A stretch of DNA of 64,000 nt, taken from positions 558,001-622,000 of the forward strand of contig NZ_JBHSXH010000015.1 in the NCBI RefSeq assembly GCF_042662625.1. The letters run 5' to 3'. The notes under the pieces were generated by a model. The model did not search any database. It was not told the DNA's origin and saw only the letters and a program-made list of their open reading frames with translations. Shown here in pieces: positions 50,341 through 59,901 of the stretch (position 1 is the first letter of the stretch; each line of letters starts with the position of its first letter). The position numbers and the translations under genes are program-made. Source of the stretch: Halopelagius fulvigenes (GTDB taxonomy: Archaea; Halobacteriota; Halobacteria; Halobacteriales; Haloferacaceae).

Positions 50341-51531
50341 TCAGTTGCGGTCCGCGACGGAGGTCGGAGCGTCGTCCGGCGCGACGCGGAACCCCGAGTC
50401 GTCACGCGAGTCCACGACTCGTTGGGGGTACGGGATATCGATTCCCTCCCGGTCGAAGGCGCTCCGTATCGCTCGAATCGCCTCCGTCCGAGCGTCCTCG
50501 ACGCGTCGCTTCGTCGGGCGGTCTATCCACGCGTGCAGTTCGATCACGACCGCGGAGTCGCCGAACTCCCGGAGCACGGCCTTCGGAGCGGGCGAGGTGC
50601 GGAACGCGTCGCTGTCTTCGGCGGCCTCCTCTACGACGTCGAGAGCTCGCTGGAGGTCCGTGTCGTAATCGACCCCGACCGACACGTCGATTCGAAGCTG
50701 GTCGTTGTCCGTGAGGTTGAGGAGTTCGTTGCTCGTGACCCGGTCGTTCGGGATCAGCACGTGCTTGTCGCTGAACGTCTGGAGTTTCGTGTTGAACAGG
50801 GTGACGTCGATGACGACGCCCGACTGGCCGTTGACCTGAATCCAATCGCCCACCTCGAACGGGCGCGAGAACAGGAGGACGAACCCCGCGACCATGGCGG
50901 ACAGCGTCGCCCGGGCGGCCAACCCCACGACGACGCTGAGCGCTCCGGCGCTTATGAACACGTTCGTCAGGTCGACGCCCCAAAGCGAGAGGGCGATGCT
51001 CCCGGCGACGAGGAAGATGCCGAGGTCGGCGAGGTGGTAGGCTATCTCCGATTGGTGTTCGGTGAGCGCCTCGGTCTCGCCGAGTTTGTCGATGGAGCGG
51101 TTGACGGACCGGACGAGGAGGTACGCGGTAACGAACAGGGCGACGGTGATAACCTGCCGCATCGCCGTCCACCGATCGACGATCACCGAGTTGACGGCGA
51201 ACTCGACGAGGAACGTCATGTTCCAGACGGACGCGACTCCCACCACCGCGACGCTGATGAGCCCCGACGTCAGCACCGTCTCGACGAACTCGGCCGTCGT
51301 CGTCCCGAACCGGTCGTCGAGGCGGTCGCCCGCGAGGCGGACGAGTTGGACGCCGACCGCGAGGCCGAAGACGAGAGCGACGGTCGCGTAGAGCGGGTTC
51401 GACACGTCGAGGAAATCGACCCCCTGTATCAGGCTGTCCGCCCCGCCCGCGGTCCGGCCGGAGAGATCGAACGACGGCGCTTCCGCGGCGGACGGGCGTC
51501 CGCGGTTCGGTGGGGTGTTCGGCAGTGCCAC
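50341..51531 (-). CDS. Mechanosensitive channel, MscS family
   Basis: This 396-residue channel has membrane helices at about 47-70, 85-110, 125-145 and 165-190, and a pore-lining TM3 region AGALSVVVGLAARATLSAMV with the Gly/Ala packing of MscS. The beta domain (FEVGDWIQVNGQSGVVIDVT) and an alpha/beta C-terminus (FGDSAVVIELHAWIDRP) follow. It should release ions under membrane tension during hypo-osmotic shock. It is one of two intact MscS genes in the window. A TATA-like CTTTTATTC lies about 35 bases upstream. Confidence 0.9.
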   Translation of the reverse strand: MALPNTPPNRGRPSAAEAPSFDLSGRTAGGADSLIQGVDFLDVSNPLYATVALVFGLAVGVQLVRLAGDRLDDRFGTTTAEFVETVLTSGLISVAVVGVASVWNMTFLVEFAVNSVIVDRWTAMRQVITVALFVTAYLLVRSVNRSIDKLGETEALTEHQSEIAYHLADLGIFLVAGSIALSLWGVDLTNVFISAGALSVVVGLAARATLSAMVAGFVLLFSRPFEVGDWIQVNGQSGVVIDVTLFNTKLQTFSDKHVLIPNDRVTSNELLNLTDNDQLRIDVSVGVDYDTDLQRALDVVEEAAEDSDAFRTSPAPKAVLREFGDSAVVIELHAWIDRPTKRRVEDARTEAIRAIRSAFDREGIDIPYPQRVVDSRDDSGFRVAPDDAPTSVADRN

Positions 51532-51692
51532 GACGGCGCGGGCATCCGTACCGCGCGAATAAAAGTAGCCGGTTCGTGGCTCGCCGAACGGACCGCCTAA
51601 CGACCCCCGGAGGACGTTCCGCCGGGTCGCCGGACGACGCGACGGACGCTCCGCCCGACGGCCGCGGTACTCCGCCGTCCGCGCGTCTCCGT

Positions 51693-54279
51693 CTACTGCA
51701 CCGCGGTCGCGTTCAGCGTCGCAGTCTCGGTTCCGGTCGGCGTCTGCGTCGCAGTCTCGGTCGCAGTCTCCGTTTGCGTCGCCGTCTCCGTTTCGGCTTC
51801 CGTCGCCGTTTCGGTCGGAGTCGCCGTTTCAGTCTCGGCGGGTGTCGCCGTCGCATTCGGCGTCGGCGTCTCCGTTTCGGTCGGCGTCGCGGTTTCGTTG
51901 GGCGTCTCCGTCCCGTTCTCCGCGGCCGTCTCGGCGGGCGTCGGCGTCTCCTCGATGCTGAACGCGAAGTCCGTCTCGTCGTTCACGTCCACCGGCGTGC
52001 CGTCCTCCATCGCCGCCGTCAGGACGTAGTCGCCCGGCGCGAGTCCCTCGACGCTCGCGTTCCCGCCGGCCGGGACGGTGACGGACGCGACGACTCCCGT
52101 CTCGTTCGTGACGTTCGCCGTGACCGGGACGTCGTTCGGATTAGCGACGGTCACGTTGTCCTCACCGACGGTCGCTTCGAGGCTCTCGACGGGCGGCGCT
52201 TCGACCGTGAGAGTCGCGGACTGTTCGCCGTTCACGTCCACGGGTACGCCGTCCTCCGTCGCCGCGGTGACGGTGTAGTCGCCCGGCGAGAGTTCGGTCG
52301 TCGTCGCGTTCTCGCCGGCCGGGACGCTGACGGACGCGATGACTCCCGTCTCGTTCGTGACGTTGACCGTCACCGGGACGGCGTTGGGGTTCGCCACCGC
52401 GACGGAGCCGTTTTCGACCGTCGCCGTCGTCGAGCGCGGTTCGACGGTGAACTCGACGCTCTCGCCGTCGTTCACCGGCACGAGCATCCCGTCCTCCGTC
52501 TCCGCCGTGAGCGTGTAGTTGCCCGGCGGGAGTTCGGCCGTCGTCGCGTTCTCGCCCGCGGGCACCGTCAGCGATTCGACCGCGTCGCCCGTCTCGTTCG
52601 TGACGTTGACCGTCACCGGGACGACGTTAGGGTTCGCCACCGCGACGGAGCCGTTTTCGACCGTCGCCGTCGTCGAGAGCGGTTCGAGCGTGAATTCGTA
52701 CTCGGCNNNNNNNNNNNNNNNNNNNNNNNNNNNNNNNNNNNNNNNNNNNNNNNNNNNNNNNNNNNNNNNNNNNNNNNNNNNCGTTCACGTCCACGGACGT
52801 GCCGTCCCCCGTCTCCGCGGTGAGGGTGTAGTTACCCGGCGGGAGGGCTTCGACCGTCTCGCTCTCGCCGGCCGGCACCGTCGCCGACGTCACCGCGCCG
52901 GTGTCGTTCGAGACGGTCACCGTCACCGGAACGTCGTTGGGGTTCTCGACCGTGACGTTGCTCTCGCCGGTAGTCGCGTTCACGCTCTCCAGTTCGGGTT
53001 CGGCGGCGGGTTCCTCCGGTTCGGGTTCTTCCGGCGTCTCGTCGGGCGTTGGTTCGGGCGTCTCCGCGCCGCTCTCCTCCGAGAGGCTCTCGTCAACGTT
53101 CTCCCGGCCGCTCTCGACGATCACTTCGACGTCGGTCGTTCCGCTCTCGGCCGCCTGCTCCGCGGTCGTCGAGGCGGACTGCTCGACGATGATCTGTATC
53201 TGGTAGATATTCACGACCTGCGTCTGCGTAATCTGAACGACCGCCCCCTGACTCACGCCCCGCGCGGCCGCCTGAATCTGCGTGGCGGACGCCTGCTGGG
53301 ACTGCGAGAGAGCGCCGCCGGCGGCCGAGTCGGCGATCACCTGAATCTGGACGACAGTGACGTTCTGAACCTGCGTGACGGTCCCCGCCGCCGCCCCGTT
53401 CGCGGCGGACTGGACCTGTTCGACCGTCGCTTGCTGGCTCTGTCGGACCGCGCCCGAGGACGCGCCCATCGCGATGACCTGGACCTGCTTGATGTTGACC
53501 GACTGGACCTGCGTCAGGACGCCGTCGGCACCGCCTCTGGCACCCGCTTCGACCTTCTCTAACGCCGCGCCGTCGCTACTCTCCAGCGCGCCGTAGGCCG
53601 CACCCTGTGCGGCCTCCTGTATCGTCGCGATATCCACCGTCTCGTTTACGGGTTCCGCGCAGGCACCCGCGGCCGCGCCCTCCGCGGCCACCTGTATCTG
53701 CTCGACCGTCACCGACTGACGCTGGGCGAGGGCCCCGTGGGAGGCGCCGTACGCCGCCGCCTGAGTTTGCCTCGCGCTCGCGTTCTGGGTCTGCGATAGC
53801 GCTCCGGCCGTACTCCCGCCGACGGCCGCCTGCACCTGTTCGACGCTCGCGTTCTGGCTCTGAACGAACGTCCCGTGGGCCGCGCCGGCGGCGGCGCGCT
53901 GAATCTGCGTGACGTTCGCCGACTGGCTCTGCGCCACCGCCTCTATCGTCCCGTTCACGGCGGCCTGCCGGTGCGACTGGTTCACCGTCGCGCCCTGCAT
54001 CTGCGCCAGTCGCGCGCCGCGTCGGACGCCGCTCTCGACGGCCTGCCGTTCCTCGTCGGTGAGTTGCGCCCCCTCGTCGCTCACCTGAAGCGGCGGCGCG
54101 GCCGCCGAATCGTCGCCGTCCTGCGCGGACGCCGCGCCCGCGACGCCGACGCCCGCGACGCCGACGCCCGCGACGAGCGCACTCGTTACCACGGTCCAAG
54201 CGAGAACCGCGGCGACGACGCGACGGTACCGACCGTCTGTCGCCCCGGCCCCTCCGCCCTCTACTCTTTCTCTTGACAT
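51693..54279 (-). CDS. Large secreted repeat protein, interrupted by an assembly gap
   Basis: After an Arg-rich start and signal peptide (about 22-50, AAVLAWTVVTSALVAGVGVA), about twelve copies of a 23-residue Gln-rich repeat fill residues 90-345 (for example SQNASVEQVQAAVGGSTAGA). An acidic Pro/Glu linker and at least four Ig-like repeats of about 78 residues follow (VTVENPNDVPVTVTV, TVPAGENATT, PGNYTLTAETEDG). A Thr/Pro/Glu-rich tail ends it. Ns cover part of the first Ig-like repeats, and the two sides are in different frames because gap length is arbitrary. It is likely a cell-surface or matrix protein. Confidence 0.8.
52707..52781. other. Assembly gap (75 Ns)
   Basis: The gap lies between two nearly identical Ig-like repeat units of the secreted protein, where short reads cannot be placed. 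Its length is probably arbitrary, so repeat number and frame across it are unknown. Confidence 0.98.
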
Positions 54280-54455
54280 AAATTCCGAGACGCAAGTATT
54301 GCGCTTGGATCTGTGGCTTACCTCTGCAGGTTCTGTACCTGCCGTGAACGTAACGGAGCGGGGTGATTCCGCCGAGAATTGACATGCTGATTACCGTTTC
54401 TCCGCGCCTCCCGAGTCCGCCTCCGGACGGGACGGGACAGGGCGGGGCGGGCGCT

Positions 54456-55001
54456 TCACTCCTCGTCGTCGGCTTCGACGACTCGCTTGCCGGTCTCCAT
54501 GGGGACGACGCGTCGGTCGGCGTCCTCCCACTCTCGTTCGAGTTCGCGCCCGTCGAACAGTCTATCGAGGAAGACGGCGAGTGCGGCCACCTCCGAGTGG
54601 GGTTGACTCGTCACGCCGACGTTGTAGTCCGCCTCCTCGTACACGTCGAACGGCACCTTCTCCGCGCCGACGACGACGAGGACCGGTTCGTCGGCGTGCG
54701 CCTCGCGCACTTCGGCTTCCACGTCCTGCACGCGTTCGCCGTACATCGTCAGGTGGACGACGACCCCGTCCCACTCGCGGATTATCGGCCGGTACGACTC
54801 GATGACCTCGGCCTCGAACGGCCCGCCGAACCGCGCGGTGATGTCGTCCACCGTCTCCTTCGATTGGCTGGCGTCGCCGACGAACAGCGCTCGGTCCGCC
54901 CCGAGTGCGCGCGCCGTCAGTCCGATATGGGTCGTCATCCTGTCGTCTCGGCCGGGTCGGTGTCCGAGACGGAGGACGGCGACGTCCGGTTCGTCCTGCA
55001 T
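54456..55001 (-). CDS. trm56: tRNA (cytidine(56)-2'-O)-methyltransferase aTrm56
   Basis: This 181-residue SPOUT-class enzyme methylates the ribose of C56 in the T-loop of archaeal tRNAs. It begins AVLRLGHRPGRDDRMTTHIG, a signature of the family, and has the knot segments VVVHLTMYGERVQDV, VLVVVGAEKVPFDVYEEADY and NVGVTSQPHSEVAALAVFLD. It acts in the cytoplasm as a dimer. The gene is solitary. Confidence 0.95.
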   Translation of the reverse strand: MQDEPDVAVLRLGHRPGRDDRMTTHIGLTARALGADRALFVGDASQSKETVDDITARFGGPFEAEVIESYRPIIREWDGVVVHLTMYGERVQDVEAEVREAHADEPVLVVVGAEKVPFDVYEEADYNVGVTSQPHSEVAALAVFLDRLFDGRELEREWEDADRRVVPMETGKRVVEADDEE

Positions 55002-55177
55002 GCTCGGTCGGTGTCGGTCGGGCCGGTAAGACCCTTCGTTTCCCCCGCGTCGTCCCGCGCCGCCGCGATTTCGCCGGCCGTCTTCCCCCCGATGACCGCC
55101 TCCCGAAACGAGCGAACGACTCGGAGGCGGTGAGAGCGACCAGAATGCACTTGAAACCGTACGGTGCAGTACCCCCC

Positions 55178-56134
55178 ATGAACCTCTCCGAGAAGCGAGT
55201 CGTCGTCACGGGGGGTGCGGGCCTCGTCGGTTCCCACCTCGCGAAGCATCTCCTCCCCGAGAACGAAGTCGTCGTCGCGGACGACCTCTCGAAGGGCGAC
55301 AGGGCGCGCGTCCCCGACGGCGCGGAGTTCGTGCGGGCGGACATGACCGACCCCGACGACGTGGCCGAGGCCATCACCGCCGACGTGGACGTGGTCTTCC
55401 ACTTCGCGGCGTACACTGACACGAACTACGCCAACCCGCGGCAACTGTTCGAGGAGAACACCGAGATGACGTACAACGTCCTCGAACGCATGGAGGAAGT
55501 CGGCGTCACGAACCTCGCCTTTACCTCCTCCTCTACGGTCTACGGCGAGGCGCCGCGCCCGACGCCCGAGGATTACGCCCCGCTCGAACCCATCAGCGTC
55601 TACGGCGCGTCGAAGCTCGCGGACGAGGGTCTCATCTCCACGTACGCCCACGCGAAGGACTTCACCGTCTGGCTGTTCCGCTTCGCCAACATCGTCGGCC
55701 CGCACCAACGCGGCAACGTCGTCCCCGACTTCATCGAGAAACTGCTGGACGACCCCGAGACGCTCACCATCCTCGGCGACGGCCGACAGGAGAAGTCCTA
55801 CCTCCACGTCACCGACTGCGTGGACGCCATCGCGCACGTCGTCGAGAACGCCGACGACTCGCTGAACACGTACAACCTCGGGACGCGGACGACCACCTCC
55901 GTCACCCGCATCGCCGACATCGTCAGCGAGGAGATGGACGTAGACCCCGAGTACGAGTACACCGGCGGCGACAGGGGATGGACCGGCGACGTCCCCCGGA
56001 TGCGCCTCTCCATCGAGAAGCTCTCGGCGCTCGGGTGGAACCCCGAGGGGTCGAGCGACGAGGCAGTTCGCCGCGCCGCGCGAGAGCTCATCGAGGAACT
56101 GCGCGCGGAACGCACCGCGCCCGCGGGCGAGTAG
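55178..56134 (+). CDS. NAD-dependent sugar-nucleotide epimerase/dehydratase
   Basis: This 318-residue extended short-chain dehydrogenase has the NAD-binding GGAGLVGSHL at residue 12. The catalytic region has Ser/Thr in FTSSSTVYGE and the YxxxK motif YGASK near residue 145. UDP-glucose 4-epimerase-like activity is most likely, supplying sugars for surface glycans; other SDR sugar-nucleotide reactions remain possible. The ATG at 55178 is the family start, with a TATA-like CTTGAAACC about 28 bases upstream. Confidence 0.88.
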   Translation: MNLSEKRVVVTGGAGLVGSHLAKHLLPENEVVVADDLSKGDRARVPDGAEFVRADMTDPDDVAEAITADVDVVFHFAAYTDTNYANPRQLFEENTEMTYNVLERMEEVGVTNLAFTSSSTVYGEAPRPTPEDYAPLEPISVYGASKLADEGLISTYAHAKDFTVWLFRFANIVGPHQRGNVVPDFIEKLLDDPETLTILGDGRQEKSYLHVTDCVDAIAHVVENADDSLNTYNLGTRTTTSVTRIADIVSEEMDVDPEYEYTGGDRGWTGDVPRMRLSIEKLSALGWNPEGSSDEAVRRAARELIEELRAERTAPAGE

Positions 56135-56137
56135 CCC

Positions 56138-57211
56138 TCAGTTCCGACAGAGGTCGTTCACGTCCTCTCGCAGGAGTTCCCCGTACCGGCGGCGGAGCTC
56201 CTTCGCCTCGTCCGGGGCGACCCGCTCGCGCCCGTCGATTTTCCGCGTCAGCGGGTCGTACCCCTGCACGTCGAACCCCATCCGTTCGAGGTACGTCGCG
56301 ACGTCGGCGGAGTCCAACCCCTCGTAGATGGCGTCTCCGACGTAGTCGCGCACCGTCTCGAACTCGGGGAGGACGATTTCGTCGTCCGTCACCTCGCCCG
56401 TCGCCCCTTCCACTCGGACGTTCGCGTGGTGGAGTCGCTCCATCACGGCGTCCATCTCCTCGGCCAAGCGCAGGATCTGGCTCGGAAGCGCCGCGTCCGG
56501 GGCGCGCCACTCGACGGTCGGCATCTCGTCGCGCAACCGAACCGGCGTCCACACCACGTCATCGGCCGTGAAGTTGGCCTCGACGGCCCCCTCGTCGATT
56601 CCGGCCTCGACGGCCGCCTCGGTGAACTCCGCTAGCCGCCGGTCGAGACGCCGTTCCCACTCGGCGACGGTGTCGACGTACTCCCACAGCTGCCCGTGCT
56701 TCGGGAAGTTCTCGTAGCACCTCTTCCGATAGAGGTAGGCGCGAGCGCCGTTCGCCACCCGTTCGCCGCGGAAGTACGGCGACGAGTTCAGAAGCGCCAG
56801 CGCGGGGTCGAGGCCCGCGAGCACGTTGAGTTGGTCCACGACGTTCCGCTTCTCGAAGTGCAGGTGCGTCCCCGCGCAGTACTTCGCGTAGTCGAAGTTT
56901 GTCCCGAGGACGCGCTTCTGTATCCGACTGCGTTCGCTCGGCCACCGCTCGATCTCCTCGCCGTTTATCGGCGTTCCGAACGGGACGAGCAGTTTGTCGA
57001 GTTCGTCGGCCCTCCGAAGCACCCGATCAAGTTGGTCCACGAACGTCGAACGCAGGTCGGCGTACGTCTCGCAGGGCGGCGTCTTCAGCTCGAAGAGCGG
57101 CGGGACGAACTCCTCCTCGACGTTCTCCGAGATCTCCGTGAGCTCGTCCGGAGTCGTCAGCGCTCCGTCTCGGTCGACGACCCAGTACTCTACTTCGATG
57201 CTCTTTTGCAT
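56138..57211 (-). CDS. gshA: Glutamate-cysteine ligase (GCS2 family), archaeal GshA
   Basis: This 357-residue ATP-dependent ligase makes gamma-glutamylcysteine, the main low-molecular-weight thiol of haloarchaea, in which Haloferax GshA is characterised. It begins MQKSIEVEYWVVDRDG with the metal-binding EVE. It contains FELKTPPCETYADLRSTF, FDYAKYCAGTHLHFEK with the His pair of GCS2 enzymes, and TVEWRAPDAALPSQI. The ATG at 57211 is preferred over an upstream start. It is convergent with the epimerase, three bases apart. Confidence 0.9.
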   Translation of the reverse strand: MQKSIEVEYWVVDRDGALTTPDELTEISENVEEEFVPPLFELKTPPCETYADLRSTFVDQLDRVLRRADELDKLLVPFGTPINGEEIERWPSERSRIQKRVLGTNFDYAKYCAGTHLHFEKRNVVDQLNVLAGLDPALALLNSSPYFRGERVANGARAYLYRKRCYENFPKHGQLWEYVDTVAEWERRLDRRLAEFTEAAVEAGIDEGAVEANFTADDVVWTPVRLRDEMPTVEWRAPDAALPSQILRLAEEMDAVMERLHHANVRVEGATGEVTDDEIVLPEFETVRDYVGDAIYEGLDSADVATYLERMGFDVQGYDPLTRKIDGRERVAPDEAKELRRRYGELLREDVNDLCRN

Positions 57212-57488
57212 TGATGGAAGTCCGCCGTCGTTCGCGTCGGAGTCGCTTCGGCCGAGTCGCTTCCGACCGCGAGTCCCGAACTCCGTCGGGAGACGTTGCA
57301 ACTTCCCTTCGCCCGCCGTACCGAGGGTGTCGCCGTCACTTGATCGCGAAATTCGCCGCTGTAGATGATTAGGGGCTTGCCTGCAGTCGCAAGGGAGTTA
57401 CCTTCCTCGTCGCCCGATGCGGGCACCGAGCCGAACCGCCCGCGCCGGAACGGCACGCCTTTTACGCCGCCTTCCCCTACCCGGAGTC

Positions 57489-58235
57489 GTGCAGTTCGTC
57501 GGCTACGACACGGGCGGTCCGGGACTCTTTCTGAGTGACGACGGCGAGGTGGAGTACGTCCCCTTGGAACCGGGGACGGAACTCGCCCACACGCTCGAAG
57601 ACCGCCACTGCGCCGGCGTCCTCGCCGACGACGAACACGTCCCCTGCGACGCCGACCGCGCGCCGTACTGTCGGGACCACAGCTCAACGTGGGTGTGCGC
57701 GAAGTGCACCGGCACCTGCCTGAAAGACGAGATGGACTGCCACGACCCCCACGCCGTCTACCTCGCGGCGTTCGCGCCCGACTCGTTCAAGGTCGGCGTG
57801 ACGAAGGAGTGGCGACTGGAGACGCGCCTCCGCGAACAGGGCGCCGACCGCGGCGCGCACGTGCGGACCGTCTCGGACGGCCGCATCGCGCGGGAACTGG
57901 AGGCCGAACTCGCCGAGAACATCCCCGACCGCGTCCGCGTGCCGACGAAGGTGGACGGACTCCACCGCGAGGTGGACGACGCGTCGTGGACCGGTCTGCT
58001 CTCGGGGTTCGACGTGATATCGGAGTTCTCCTTCGACTACGGTCTGGACCTCGACGACCGACCGGTGGCCGAGACGATGGCGACGGGAACCGTCCGCGGC
58101 GTGCAGGGGCGAGTCCTCGTCCTCGACCGCGCCGGAAGCGCCTACGCCGTCGATCTGCGCGACCTCGTGGGCTACGACGTGGTGCCGGAGGCGACGACGC
58201 GCGACGTGCAGTCGAGTCTCGGCGCGTTCGGGTGA
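57489..58235 (+). CDS. DUF2797 family protein with Cys/His cluster
   Basis: This 248-residue protein starts at a GTG (VQFVGYDTGG), placed about 27 bases after a TATA-like CTTTTACG. An N-terminal region holds a likely zinc cluster: CAGVL..., HVPCDADRAPYCRDHSS, WVCAKCTGTC and MDCHDPH give at least six Cys and several His. A GIY-YIG-like segment (VYLAAFAPDSFKVGVTKEWR) follows, as in DUF2797 proteins. Function is unknown; nucleic-acid binding is plausible. Confidence 0.82.
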   Translation: MQFVGYDTGGPGLFLSDDGEVEYVPLEPGTELAHTLEDRHCAGVLADDEHVPCDADRAPYCRDHSSTWVCAKCTGTCLKDEMDCHDPHAVYLAAFAPDSFKVGVTKEWRLETRLREQGADRGAHVRTVSDGRIARELEAELAENIPDRVRVPTKVDGLHREVDDASWTGLLSGFDVISEFSFDYGLDLDDRPVAETMATGTVRGVQGRVLVLDRAGSAYAVDLRDLVGYDVVPEATTRDVQSSLGAFG

Positions 58236-58315
58236 GCGGGACGTAATCGACCGCCCCCGGCGACTCGCCTTCGCGTACCAACAGTCCTTTGCGGCCGCGG
58301 GTTGAACCGGGAGGT

Positions 58316-58720
58316 ATGTCCGACGAACCCGACGAACCCGACGAACCGACCGAGGAGGCAGGGGACGGCGAGGAAGAGGAGAAGTCGTTCCGAGAGCGAG
58401 TCGAGGAGATTCGCCAGCGACGCGAGGAGGAACGCGAGGAGGGCGACGGCGAACGCCCCTCGCCCGAGGAGATGATGGGCGGCGGCGGCCCCGGCGGCGC
58501 GGGCGGCAACCCCTTCGCGCAGATGATGAGCGGGATGATGGGCGGCGGCGGCCCGCCGGGCATGGGCGGCGGCGGCATGGGCGGCGGTCCGGGCGGCCGC
58601 GGCGAGAGCGAGTCCGTCGGCAACGAGGAACTCGTCCGCGAGGTTCGACAGCTCCGCGACGAAGTCCGCGACGCGACGCGACAGCTCCAGCGCATCGCGC
58701 AGGCGTTAGAAGACGACTGA
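58316..58720 (+). CDS. Acidic Gly/Met-rich protein with C-terminal coiled coil
   Basis: This 134-residue soluble protein has a negatively charged N-terminus (DEPDEPDEPTEEAGD), a charged helix (about 23-45), a low-complexity Gly/Met/Pro block (about 55-95, MMGGGGPPGMGGGGMGGGPG) and a C-terminal coiled coil (LVREVRQLRDEVRDATRQLQ). No enzyme motif is seen. The Gly/Met core may be disordered or self-associating. I do not recognise the family. Confidence 0.7.
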   Translation: MSDEPDEPDEPTEEAGDGEEEEKSFRERVEEIRQRREEEREEGDGERPSPEEMMGGGGPGGAGGNPFAQMMSGMMGGGGPPGMGGGGMGGGPGGRGESESVGNEELVREVRQLRDEVRDATRQLQRIAQALEDD

Positions 58721-58729
58721 ACCGCGGAT

Positions 58730-59860
58730 TCAGCGACGACCGGCCTTTTTCTTCGAGCGGACGCGGTCGTACAGCGTCGCCAGTTCGTCCACGGCGCGTT
58801 CGACGCTGAGGTCGTCCCGCCGCGACAGACACGACTCCGAGAGCGATTCCCGCTCGTCCAGCACGCGCCGGATGGCGTCGCGGCAGTCCCCGACGTCGCC
58901 GCGGACGTAGTGATAGCCCGTCACGCCGTCCACGACGGTGTCCGAGAGCGCACCCTCGTCCACGCCGACGACGGGCGTCCCGCAGGCGTTCGCCTCCAAG
59001 GCGACCAACCCCTGCGTCTCGACCGGACTCGGGAAGACGAACGCGTCGAGCGCCGAGTAGAACGCCGGCAGTTCCTCGCGGGGGAGAAAGCCCAAGAACC
59101 GGGCGTCCACGTCGAGTTCGCGGGCGAGCGATTCGAGGTGGTCCCGGGCGGGGCCGTCGCCGCCGAACACCAGCGTCGCGTCGAGTCCCTCCGCCGCGCG
59201 GACGAACTCCGCGAGGTTCTTCTCGTACCCGTGTCGGCCCGTGTAGCCGAGGAGGGGTCCGTCCGGCAGGTCGTGACGCCTGCGGAAGTCGGCGGCGTCC
59301 GTCGGGACGAACTGACCCACGTCGATTCCGTTCGAGAGGACGGTCACCTCCGTCTCGACGCCGACTTCCGAGACGAGGTGCTCGCAGGCGTCCTCGCTCG
59401 GGCAGACGACGGCGTCGGCCCGGTCGAAGAACCAGCGCTCGTACCGTTCCGAGAGCGACTCGATGCCGGACTCGACTCGCGCGCGCGAGGTGAGGTAGTC
59501 GGCGTACTCGCCAGTCGGCGTGTGGTAGGAGGCGACGAAGGGAATCTCCCGCCGTCGAGCGAGGCGCATCCCGCTCAGACCGAGGGCGAACGGCGTGTGC
59601 GCGTGGACGAGGTCGACGTCCCGCACCGCCTCGGGGACGCGCGGCACGCCCAAGCGGAACCCGTCGTAGAAGGGGAAGGCGACGCTCCGAACCGGGAACT
59701 CGCCGTCGTCGGGGTCGTACCCGTCGCTCCCGGGGAAGACCACGTCCATCCGACCGCCGCGCTCCCGCCAGCAGTCGCGCCACGTCTCTATCGTGTACGT
59801 GACGCCGTTGACCGTCGGCAGGTACGTGTCTGTGAAGGCGGCGACCGAGACCGGTTCCAT
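58730..59860 (-). CDS. Glycosyltransferase, GT4 type
   Basis: This 376-residue GT-B enzyme begins VAAFTDTYLPTVNGVTYTIE, as in family 4 transferases that add mannose or related sugars to lipid acceptors. The C-terminal donor-binding half holds LLGYTGRHGYEKNLAEFV, VFGGDGPARDHLE and the EX7E-like PSPVETQGLVALEANACGTPV. The acceptor and sugar are not determined. It lies 41 bases downstream of another GT4 gene on the same strand, probably in one operon. Confidence 0.88.
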   Translation of the reverse strand: MEPVSVAAFTDTYLPTVNGVTYTIETWRDCWRERGGRMDVVFPGSDGYDPDDGEFPVRSVAFPFYDGFRLGVPRVPEAVRDVDLVHAHTPFALGLSGMRLARRREIPFVASYHTPTGEYADYLTSRARVESGIESLSERYERWFFDRADAVVCPSEDACEHLVSEVGVETEVTVLSNGIDVGQFVPTDAADFRRRHDLPDGPLLGYTGRHGYEKNLAEFVRAAEGLDATLVFGGDGPARDHLESLARELDVDARFLGFLPREELPAFYSALDAFVFPSPVETQGLVALEANACGTPVVGVDEGALSDTVVDGVTGYHYVRGDVGDCRDAIRRVLDERESLSESCLSRRDDLSVERAVDELATLYDRVRSKKKAGRR

Positions 59861-59901
59861 CGGTCGTGCTTCGGCACTGTCCGTTTAATCGCTTGTGACT
59901 T

